Assembly: GCA_002392525.1 (NCBI GenBank)
Contig: DGHE01000035.1
Coordinates: forward strand, 1 to 10,999
Length of the DNA stretch: 10,999 nt
Direction of reading: 5' to 3'
Source: Bacteroidales bacterium UBA3856
GTDB lineage: Bacteria > Bacteroidota > Bacteroidia > Bacteroidales > UBA932
Within the stretch, counting starts at the first letter, position 1. Every line of letters starts with the position of its first letter. Positions 1 through 5,644 of the stretch are shown here, piece after piece. The position numbers and the translations under genes are program-made. Below the pieces are notes generated by a model that saw only the letters and a list, made by a program, of their open reading frames with translations, did not search any database and was not told the origin of the DNA.

Positions 1-64
1 GCGCAGTTGGTAGCGCACCTGGTTAGGGACCAGGAGGTCGCTGGTTCAAGTCCAGTCATCCAGA
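1..64 (+). tRNA. tRNA-Pro (anticodon AGG), 5' end cut off
   Basis: The window opens at about tRNA position 10, so the 5' acceptor strand is missing. What remains folds as a tRNA. The D-arm is GCGC 1-4 paired with GCGC 13-16. The anticodon stem is CCTGG 18-22 with CCAGG 30-34 around the loop TTAGGGA. The T-arm is GCTGG 40-44 with CCAGT 52-56 around TTCAAGT. The 3' acceptor strand is 57-63, with discriminator A64 and no encoded CCA. The anticodon, read at 25-27, is AGG, which decodes proline CCT and, if A34 becomes inosine, other CCN codons. G37, the A73 discriminator and the G72 position agree with known bacterial tRNA-Pro identity. An unmodified A34 proline tRNA is uncommon in bacteria, so the isotype is likely but not certain. 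Confidence 0.85.
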
Positions 65-68
65 CTTC

Positions 69-100
69 AAAACTCCAAGCTTTACGGCTTGGAGTTTTTT
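69..100 (+). terminator. Intrinsic terminator after the tRNA
   Basis: CTCCAAGC (73-80) pairs perfectly with GCTTGGAG (87-94) around the loop TTTACG. Six T residues follow at 95-100. Upstream A residues (69-72) can extend the stem into the T-tract. It lies 5 bases after the tRNA discriminator, so it should end the tRNA transcript. Confidence 0.9.
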
Positions 101-119
101 GATATTTGCTGGGGCCATC

Positions 120-174
120 GGCCAAAGGAATTTATTTTTCGCAAGGCTTTGCGAAAAACCAAATTCCTTTGGCC
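120..174. repeat. Long near-perfect palindrome (about 24 bp of stem)
   Basis: The outer arms GGCCAAAGGAATTT (120-133) and AAATTCCTTTGGCC (161-174) are exact inverse complements. Inside them, TTTTTCGCAA (135-144) and TTGCGAAAAA (149-158) pair again around a 4-base loop. Only a small internal asymmetry (A134 against CC 159-160) separates the two stems. The octamer GGCCATCG also occurs directly at 113-120 and 171-178, overlapping the arms. No reading frame here resembles a protein. It could be a REP- or MITE-like dispersed element, or a structured or bidirectional transcription stop in the space between the tRNA unit and the 3' end of lysA. No T-tract directly follows the outer stem. Confidence 0.75.
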
Positions 175-210
175 ATCGCAACCCCTCGCACCATATTGAT
201 CAGACTCCAA

Positions 211-314
211 GCACGCGGAGATGCGCAAAAATGCCCCCAAATGCGCATCTGGAAATGCTCGAGCACGTGGGGATGTGCAAAAAGCGCCCAAAGTGCGCAT
301 CTAGAAATGCTCAA
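211..314. repeat. Two tandem 52-bp units, each with an internal hairpin
   Basis: Unit 1 (211-262) and unit 2 (263-314) align without gaps over 52 bases. Both begin GCACG and end AAATGCTC followed by GA or AA. Each holds an inverted repeat: GATGCGCA with TGCGCATC in unit 1, and GATGTGCA with TGCGCATC (one G-T pair) in unit 2. A/C-rich loops (AAAATGCCCCCAAA and the similar AAAAGCGCCCAAAG) separate the arms. The start of a third unit may be present at 315 (GCATGCCG against GCACGCGG). Short open frames across it simply reflect the repeat. No gene is seen anywhere in 101-404. Function is unknown; a dispersed intergenic repeat is the simplest explanation. Confidence 0.75.
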
Positions 315-362
315 GCATGCCGCCAGGGCGTAATTTGTAGGAAAACGGTCCTGGCGGCGTGC
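315..362. repeat. Long GC-rich hairpin downstream of lysA
   Basis: GCATGCCGCCAGG (315-327) pairs with CCTGGCGGCGTGC (350-362), with one T-G wobble in 13 pairs and a 22-base loop. On the minus strand it lies about 43 bases beyond the lysA stop codon. There it could protect the 3' end of the lysC-lysA mRNA or help end transcription. The bases after the stem on the minus strand (TTGAGCATTTCT) are not a proper T-tract, so I do not call it a terminator. Confidence 0.6.
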
Positions 363-404
363 TGGTGGAAGCCTTTGCGGCTCAATTTGAAGAAGACAAA
401 CCTC

Positions 405-1556
405 TTATTCGGAGAAGTAGGCCGGAGCCAGCGGCCGGCAATTGTACTGCGAGGCCATGGACTGGCCGTAGGCGCCGGCACTGCGGATGGCAATGATGTC
501 TCCGCGGTGGCACTCGTTCAAAAGGATATCTTTCCCAAACACGTCGGAACTTTCGCAGCAGGGGCCTACTACGTCGTAGGAGAGTTCGGGGCCGTCGGAA
601 GATAAGTTCTCGATACGGTGTACGGCGTGGTACATGGCAGGGCGCACCAGATCGTTCATGCCGGCATCTACAATGGCAAAACGCTTGGCAAGTCCTTCTT
701 TCACATAGAGTACGCGTGTGATGAGCGTGCCGCAGGGTGCGATGATGGCGCGGCCCAGTTCGAAGTGAACAGGCCGGTCGCTGCGAAGCCCGCGCTTATA
801 TGTATCAAAGTAAGAGGCGAAGTCGGCAATGGGAAAGTGATTGGGATGCTCGTATTCAATGCCAAGGCCTCCGCCTACATTGATATCCGATACGGGAATG
901 CCTTCCTTTTCCAGACGGTCCGTAAGCTCGTTAATGCGGTTGCAGAGCGCCGCAAAGTCCGGCATTTCCAAAATCTGTGAACCGATGTGGAAGTGCAGGC
1001 CGCAAAAGCGTATGGAAGGCAGGGACAATGCCTCGCGGGCTACGTCGTCCACCATGCCGTGGTAGATGCCGAACTTGTTCTCCGCAAGGCCCGTGGTGAT
1101 GCCGGCCAGGGTATGCGCCCCGATGTCCGGATTCACGCGAAGGCTCACGGGAGCCACCACCCCTTTCTCTGCGGCCAACTGGGCAATGACCCGGAGCTCG
1201 GCCGATGATTCTACGTTGAACCGGCCGATGCCTTTCTCGAGGCCGAGGAGGATTTCCCAATCGGCCTTGCCCACCCCGGCAAAGACTATGTCGGAGGCAC
1301 GGAAACCGGCGTCCAGGGCAGCCTGCACCTCACCGCCGCTCACGCAGTCGGCACCAAAGCCCGACGCCGCAATCTGCCGGAGCAGTACGGGGTTGTGATT
1401 GGCCTTGACGGCATAGTGCATGCGCCACGTGGGACGGTCCTGAAGCTGGTCCTTAACGGCATCCAGCGTGTCCTGCAAAAGGCGGGTGTCGTAGTAGTAA
1501 AAGGGCGTCTGAAGGCCCTCGAAACGCTGGAGGGGATAAGTACCTTTGAGCATCAT
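405..1556 (-). CDS. lysA: Diaminopimelate decarboxylase LysA
   Basis: LysA is a cytoplasmic pyridoxal-phosphate enzyme that decarboxylates meso-diaminopimelate to L-lysine, the last step of lysine synthesis. The 383 residues show the fold type III decarboxylase signature. AVKANHNP (49-56) carries the PLP lysine K51, and HFHIGSQ (188-194) follows. GGGLGIEY (228-235) is the phosphate-binding glycine motif. CCESSD (333-338) supplies the active-site Cys-Glu donated across the dimer, and GAYG (361-364) holds the PLP-contacting tyrosine. The usual EPGR motif reads ELGR (267-270), which I recall as common in Bacteroides homologues. It is slightly short for the family (about 400-420), with a compact N-terminus. 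The start is ATG at 1556; a second Met codon follows directly. It overlaps the upstream lysC stop by 4 bases (ATGA), so the pair is probably co-transcribed and translationally coupled. Confidence 0.96.
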   Translation of the reverse strand: MMLKGTYPLQRFEGLQTPFYYYDTRLLQDTLDAVKDQLQDRPTWRMHYAVKANHNPVLLRQIAASGFGADCVSGGEVQAALDAGFRASDIVFAGVGKADWEILLGLEKGIGRFNVESSAELRVIAQLAAEKGVVAPVSLRVNPDIGAHTLAGITTGLAENKFGIYHGMVDDVAREALSLPSIRFCGLHFHIGSQILEMPDFAALCNRINELTDRLEKEGIPVSDINVGGGLGIEYEHPNHFPIADFASYFDTYKRGLRSDRPVHFELGRAIIAPCGTLITRVLYVKEGLAKRFAIVDAGMNDLVRPAMYHAVHRIENLSSDGPELSYDVVGPCCESSDVFGKDILLNECHRGDIIAIRSAGAYGQSMASQYNCRPLAPAYFSE

Positions 1557-2860
1557 GCAAACAAATGACGGCTCAGCGCCTGCAGGGCGCGGGCCTTGTC
1601 CTCTTCTTTCACTAACAGGGAAATGTTGTAGTTGCTGCCGCCGTAGCTCACCATTCGCACGGGGATATCCTTCATGGCTCCCAGAACGCGGCTTTCAAAG
1701 CCCAGGTTTTCCCAGTCCATGTCTCCCACCACGCAGATGATGCACATGTCCAGGTCTACGGAAACGGTGCCGTACTTCTTGAGGTCGTGGACAATCTCGG
1801 AGAGGTAGCGGGTGTCGTCAATGGACATGGAGACACCCACCTCGGAAGTGCAGATCATGTCGATGGGCGTACGGTAACTCTCGAATATTTCGAACACTTT
1901 GCGAAGGAAACCGTGTGCCAGCAGCATGCGGGAGCTCTTGATCTTGATGGCGGTGATATTGTCCTTGGCGGCCACGGCCTTGATGGTGCCGGGCTCGGGT
2001 ACATTGTCGATGAGCGTGCCGGGCGCCTCGGGCTCCATGGTGTTCTTCAGGCGCACGGGCACGTTGGCGAACTTGGCCGGCTGGATGCAGGTAGGGTGCA
2101 GGATTTTGGCTCCGAAGTAGGCAAGCTCCGCCGCTTCTTCGAAGTGCAGATGCCGCACGGCCGACGTCTTCTCCACAATGCGGGGATCGTTGTCGTGCAT
2201 GCCGTCGATGTCGGTCCAGATCTGGATTTCCTCCGAGCCGATGGCCGCACCCACCAGGCATGCGGTGTAGTCGGACCCGCCCCGCTGAAGGTTGTCCACC
2301 TCCCCGTGCGCGTTGCGGCAGATGAAGCCCTGGGTGAGATAGACATCGGCCTTCTTCTCAAGGAAAGGCTTGAGGTGGGCCGATATGTATTCCTGGTCGG
2401 GCTCTCCCTGAGAGTCGGTTCTCATGAACTCCAGGGCGGGGATAAGGAGCACGTTCACTCCCTGCTCCTTGAGGTAAATCTCCATCATGTGGGTGGAAAG
2501 GAGTTCTCCCTGGGCCAGGATGAGCTTCTCCTGCTGCGCGCCGAAGAGCTCCCGCGTGGTGCCGGTGATGCCCTCGAAAGTCTGGCGGATGAAAGCCTCG
2601 GCCGCGGCCCGGCTCTCCTCCGTGGAATACAGTTCCCGGAGGGTCTTGAGGTACTTGGCCTCCAGGCGGCCGATGACGTCGCGGGCGCCATCGGCATTCC
2701 GGTTATACAGATAGCCGGCAATCTCTACCAGCGAGTTGGTGGTGCCGGACATGGCGGAGAGGACCACCAGCGTGCGCCCCTCCTTTTGTACCAGGCGTGC
2801 GACCTCTTGTATCCTGGCGGCCGTTCCTACGGAGGTGCCGCCAAATTTCATTACTTTCAT
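1553..2860 (-). CDS. lysC: Aspartate kinase (aspartokinase) LysC
   Basis: This enzyme phosphorylates L-aspartate to aspartyl-4-phosphate, the committed step toward lysine, threonine, methionine and diaminopimelate for the cell wall. The 435-residue protein has the N-terminal amino-acid kinase domain: KFGGTS (5-10) in the nucleotide/phosphate site, GELLST (118-123), RGGSDYTA (193-200) and DPR (225-227). Two C-terminal ACT domains (about 300-435) are the usual site of amino-acid feedback. There is no homoserine dehydrogenase fusion; size and layout resemble the lysine-sensitive monofunctional E. coli LysC class. The effector is inferred. I chose ATG 2860 because the product begins directly with MKVMKFGGTS. 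The frame stays open upstream only to a TTG at 2917, and the promoter candidate lies inside that extension. It is transcribed ahead of lysA, with a 4-base overlap. Confidence 0.96.
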   Translation of the reverse strand: MKVMKFGGTSVGTAARIQEVARLVQKEGRTLVVLSAMSGTTNSLVEIAGYLYNRNADGARDVIGRLEAKYLKTLRELYSTEESRAAAEAFIRQTFEGITGTTRELFGAQQEKLILAQGELLSTHMMEIYLKEQGVNVLLIPALEFMRTDSQGEPDQEYISAHLKPFLEKKADVYLTQGFICRNAHGEVDNLQRGGSDYTACLVGAAIGSEEIQIWTDIDGMHDNDPRIVEKTSAVRHLHFEEAAELAYFGAKILHPTCIQPAKFANVPVRLKNTMEPEAPGTLIDNVPEPGTIKAVAAKDNITAIKIKSSRMLLAHGFLRKVFEIFESYRTPIDMICTSEVGVSMSIDDTRYLSEIVHDLKKYGTVSVDLDMCIICVVGDMDWENLGFESRVLGAMKDIPVRMVSYGGSNYNISLLVKEEDKARALQALSRHLFA

Positions 2861-2885
2861 AGTCGGGATGCTTGTTTGTGAATTG

Positions 2886-2918
2886 CAAACATAATGAAAT
2901 AATTGCAGAATTCCCAAT
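2886..2918 (-). promoter_or_regulatory. Candidate Bacteroidetes-type promoter of lysC-lysA
   Basis: On the minus strand TATGTTTG (2893-2886) matches the Bacteroidetes -7 consensus TAnnTTTG. ATTG (2918-2915), 21 bases upstream, is a 3-of-4 match to the -33 element TTTG. Transcription would start around 2880, giving a leader of roughly 20 bases before the lysC ATG at 2860. No attenuator or lysine riboswitch fits in so short a leader. Confidence 0.55.
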
Positions 2919-2965
2919 ACCGTATTTTGTCAAAAATGTACAAATAAACGTTCTCTTTGACTGTT

Positions 2966-3001
2966 TTTGACGCTATTTTTAAAAATATTTTAATACATTT
3001 G
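2966..3001 (+). promoter_or_regulatory. Candidate promoter of the fimbrial operon, with a central palindrome
   Basis: TTTG (2966-2969) and TACATTTG (2994-3001) match the Bacteroidetes -33 and -7 elements, with a 24-base spacer that is slightly longer than usual. The spacer contains the perfect 14-bp palindrome TATTTTTAAAAATA (2974-2987). It could be a regulator site or just AT-rich spacer. Transcription would begin near 3008, leaving about 70 bases before the chosen ATG at 3077. No inverted repeats flank the promoter that would suggest an invertible switch. Confidence 0.5.
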
Positions 3002-3076
3002 CAGTGGTTTTAGTGTATGTTCTGCAGCCCATCCGGGCCGACGAAATTTAGTAACGATAACAAACCTCAACTTTCT

Positions 3077-4465
3077 ATGAGCTGGCATCGCTGGTTCTTT
3101 TTTTTGTGTGTGTCCTTAGCTGCTTGCGTGCGTGTGCGTGCGCAAGAGCCGGACAATACTCGCTACCTCCAGCTGCCCGGTTACCCCTTTGTTTTTGTCT
3201 CGGATGAGTCCGTCACCACCCCGCCCGTCGTTTCCGATTCCCTGTTCGACGCCATTGCCCGGGGCATCCGCTTTAAGGTGAACCGTACCGAGCTACTCGC
3301 AGAGGATCCCTTCATCGCCCTCTATAACGAAGACCTTCTTCCCTGGCTCAAGTCGCAGGACATGGAACTGCGCCAGATGTACATCAAGGGCGCAGCCTCC
3401 CTGGAAGGTCCCTACCAGAACAACGTGCGCCTGAGCCGGGCCCGTACCCGCCGTCTCATCGAGTTCCTGAGCGAAAGCCTGGACCAGCCGGCCGAGTCTC
3501 TTCCGTACCAGGCCCAGAGCATCACCGAGGACTACGGCCGCCTGGTGCGCATGCTGCATGAAGCCGGTGATCCCGACTACGACAAGATTGCCGACATCTG
3601 GCAGCGTAGCGGGGGAGACGAACAGTGGTGCAAGAAGCAGATGATGGCTCTCGAAGGCGGCAGGGTGTGGAAACGCCTCCTTGTGGAATACTTCCCGTCC
3701 CTGCGTGAAGCCCGCGTGGTGCTGTGGTTCGCCCGCAAGAAAGATTCTCCGAGAAGGAACCAGTCGCTGCGGGCATCGGCCATCCCGGCCCGTCCCATCC
3801 CGGTCCTTTTCCCCTCCGAAACCCCGGTCTTCGAGCCCCTGGCTCCCGTGTGGAAGCCGGTCGCAACGAAGGAGCGTCGCCACCTTCTGGCTGCCCGCAC
3901 CAATCTCTTCCATGACTTCCTCTATGTGCCCAAGTTCGGGTTCGCTCCCGGCGCCAACATCCAGCTGGAATACTATCCGCTGGATGGCCACTATACCGCC
4001 AACGCCGGCTTTACGTTCACCAACCACCGCCACTGGGATGCATACAAGTTCTTCCAGGTAAGGGACGTACAGCTGGAACTGCGCCGTTATTTCCGCGGAG
4101 GCGGCGTGTTTATGGGCCCCTACCTGGGCCTGTACGGCCACGGTACGGTTTATGGTATTGGCTTTGGCAAAAAAGAGGGCTGGGAAGGAGAAGGCGGTGG
4201 CGGCGGCCTCAGCGCAGGCTGGGTGTGGCCCCTGAACCGAAAGGGAAACCTGCGCCTGGAGGTAAGCGCCAGCCTGGGCTTTTTCTATACCCGCTACGAC
4301 CCTTACGTGTATGGCAATCCCATCACGGGCGTCGAGGACGGACGCTACTACTACGAATACTACGGCAACACCAGCGATTTCAGGAAACGCAATCACCAGC
4401 TTTTCTGGTTCGGCCCCACAAATGCCGGTCTTCACATCACTTATGATATCCTGTATCGGCGATGA
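3077..4465 (+). CDS. OmpA-like / DUF3575 outer membrane protein of the fimbrial locus
   Basis: This is a 462-residue exported protein. The N-terminus is a signal peptide with a hydrophobic core (WFFFLCVSLAAC, 6-17). Cleavage could be by signal peptidase I after VRA (about 22), or as a lipoprotein at LAAC (C17). Residues about 60-135 resemble an OmpA-type peptidoglycan-associated domain, including YIKGAASLEGPYQNNVRLS and RARTRRLIEFL. Residues about 270-462 match DUF3575: ARTNLFHDFLYVPKFG at the start, alternating aromatic strands, a glycine-rich loop (371-377) and WFGPTNAGLHITYDI near the end. This suggests a small C-terminal beta-barrel. DUF3575 proteins are often encoded first in Bacteroidales fimbrillin loci; an anchoring or assembly role in the outer membrane is inference. 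ATG 3077 is preferred over ATG 3017 because it starts a clean signal peptide, and 3017 lies only a few bases from the predicted transcription start. It overlaps the next gene by 4 bases. Confidence 0.8.
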   Translation: MSWHRWFFFLCVSLAACVRVRAQEPDNTRYLQLPGYPFVFVSDESVTTPPVVSDSLFDAIARGIRFKVNRTELLAEDPFIALYNEDLLPWLKSQDMELRQMYIKGAASLEGPYQNNVRLSRARTRRLIEFLSESLDQPAESLPYQAQSITEDYGRLVRMLHEAGDPDYDKIADIWQRSGGDEQWCKKQMMALEGGRVWKRLLVEYFPSLREARVVLWFARKKDSPRRNQSLRASAIPARPIPVLFPSETPVFEPLAPVWKPVATKERRHLLAARTNLFHDFLYVPKFGFAPGANIQLEYYPLDGHYTANAGFTFTNHRHWDAYKFFQVRDVQLELRRYFRGGGVFMGPYLGLYGHGTVYGIGFGKKEGWEGEGGGGGLSAGWVWPLNRKGNLRLEVSASLGFFYTRYDPYVYGNPITGVEDGRYYYEYYGNTSDFRKRNHQLFWFGPTNAGLHITYDILYRR

Positions 4466-5604
4466 AACGTAAAGCATTCCTTCTAACCTTAGTCCTTCCG
4501 CTTCTTTGCACGGCCTGCATCGAGCCTCCGCTGCACCTTCCCGGTCAGGAAATCCTCACCGAGATGCCGGCCGTGGAGACCGAACTCTCTGTGGTGTGGG
4601 ACGTGGACGTGGACTGGCAGGCTGGCTGGTACTACGGCTGGGATGCCCAGGACGAGCAAATCTGGGGCAGCATGGGATATCCCGTGCCCACCAGTTTCCA
4701 GGTGCGCCGATACTATACGGGAGAAGATCCCAAGGCCCCGCATACTTCCGTGGACGCTTTCTCCATCCAGGGCATGCGCTTCCGCCGCTACTTCTCCTTC
4801 GGGTGGTATGACATGCTGTTCTGGTCCGATATCGATTCCCCTGACGGCACCCAGGTGCTCCTGATGCAGGAAACCCCGGAGGTGGTGATGGCAACCACCA
4901 CGGGAACCAAGGGTTTGTCCCGTTTTGCTACAGGCGGCGGAGACGGTGTCATCGGCCTCCGCAACCAGCCGGAAATTTTCTACGCCACGTACCTGGAAGA
5001 TGTCTTCATTTCCCGGAACCTGGCCGATTATGAGTACGATCCCCTTGAAAACATCTACATCAAGCATATCGAGACCAAGCTGCGGCCGCTGGTGTACATC
5101 TACCTGGTGCAGATTATCCTGGTGAACAACGACGGCCGCGTAAAGGGCGTGGACGGCAACACGGCGCTCTCCTCCATGGCCGCCGGCGTGAACGTAAACA
5201 CCGGCGTCACCACCGACTCTCCCTCGCTCATCTACTTCAACACCCGCCTCAAGAAAGATATGATGGCCGATGGTAAACCGTGCGACATCATTGGTGGCAA
5301 GTTCACTACCTTCGGGCTCTGCGGCATGGAGCCTTATACGCGCGCGGGATCCTTATATGAAGGCCCCCGGGCAGCGCTTGCGAACCAGCTGTATTTTGAC
5401 CTCCTGTTCAGCAATGACGCCGTAAAGACGTTCTCGGCAGATGTAACCAGCCAGTGCCAGTCACAGGCTCATGGCGGAGTCATTACCGTGTGGATAGACT
5501 GCTCCAAACTGGAGATTCCGCCCGTCGGAGAAGAAAACTCTTCCAGCCTTTTCCTCCCTACGCTGGAAGATTATGACGAAGTTTACTGGGAGATAGAGAT
5601 GTAA
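4462..5604 (+). CDS. DUF5119-family lipoprotein of the fimbrial locus
   Basis: The 380-residue protein starts with a lipoprotein signal (MKRKAFLLTLVLPLLCTAC; lipid cysteine C19, although C16 rather than Leu occupies the -3 position). The mature N-terminus is rich in Trp and Tyr, with a VDVDWQAGWYYGWD segment (50-63), followed by strand-like stretches. No catalytic motif is visible. The signal, size and early W-rich strands agree with DUF5119 proteins, which are typically encoded beside DUF3575 and fimbrillin genes in Bacteroidales. The assignment rests on recognition of this pattern and on synteny, without a profile search. The ATG lies in the ATGA overlap (4462-4465) with the upstream stop, so translation is probably coupled. 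Its likely location is the periplasm or outer membrane, perhaps as an accessory or minor pilus component; function is unknown. Confidence 0.72.
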   Translation: MKRKAFLLTLVLPLLCTACIEPPLHLPGQEILTEMPAVETELSVVWDVDVDWQAGWYYGWDAQDEQIWGSMGYPVPTSFQVRRYYTGEDPKAPHTSVDAFSIQGMRFRRYFSFGWYDMLFWSDIDSPDGTQVLLMQETPEVVMATTTGTKGLSRFATGGGDGVIGLRNQPEIFYATYLEDVFISRNLADYEYDPLENIYIKHIETKLRPLVYIYLVQIILVNNDGRVKGVDGNTALSSMAAGVNVNTGVTTDSPSLIYFNTRLKKDMMADGKPCDIIGGKFTTFGLCGMEPYTRAGSLYEGPRAALANQLYFDLLFSNDAVKTFSADVTSQCQSQAHGGVITVWIDCSKLEIPPVGEENSSSLFLPTLEDYDEVYWEIEM

Positions 5605-5644
5605 CCAAACGATATTAACTTATTAAATAATACAAAGCTATTTT
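5605..5644 (+). promoter_or_regulatory. AT-rich leader of the first fimbrillin gene
   Basis: This 40-base gap is markedly AT-rich between GC-rich genes and has no Shine-Dalgarno sequence, as is usual for highly translated Bacteroidetes genes. Its last 19 bases, AATAATACAAAGCTATTTT (5626-5644), recur almost exactly in front of the gene at 8321. I see no convincing TAnnTTTG element, so a translation-enhancing leader is more likely than an internal promoter. Confidence 0.5.

Noticed and set aside
211..314. A CRISPR array
   Set aside because: Two 52-base units lie end to end with no spacers between them, and no cas gene is present.
99..605. Short open frames across the repeat region
   Set aside because: Their translations are repeated only because the DNA repeats, several run into the antisense of lysA, and none has a recognisable domain.
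1787..2881. A 364-codon plus-strand frame opposite lysC
   Set aside because: LysC is unmistakable on the minus strand with intact kinase motifs and ACT domains, so the plus frame is a shadow.
2861..2917. An N-terminal extension of LysC from TTG 2917
   Set aside because: The extension has no counterpart in aspartokinases, which begin close to KFGGTS. It would use a TTG start and would overlap the promoter candidate at 2886-2918.
2861..3076. An invertible (phase-variable) promoter for the fimbrial operon
   Set aside because: I looked for inverted repeats flanking the promoter and found only the short central palindrome. No recombinase gene is in the window.
3293..4477. A 394-codon minus-strand frame opposite the DUF3575 gene
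   Set aside because: It is a shadow frame of a gene with a clear signal peptide and family motifs on the plus strand. It has no recognisable features and no promoter.
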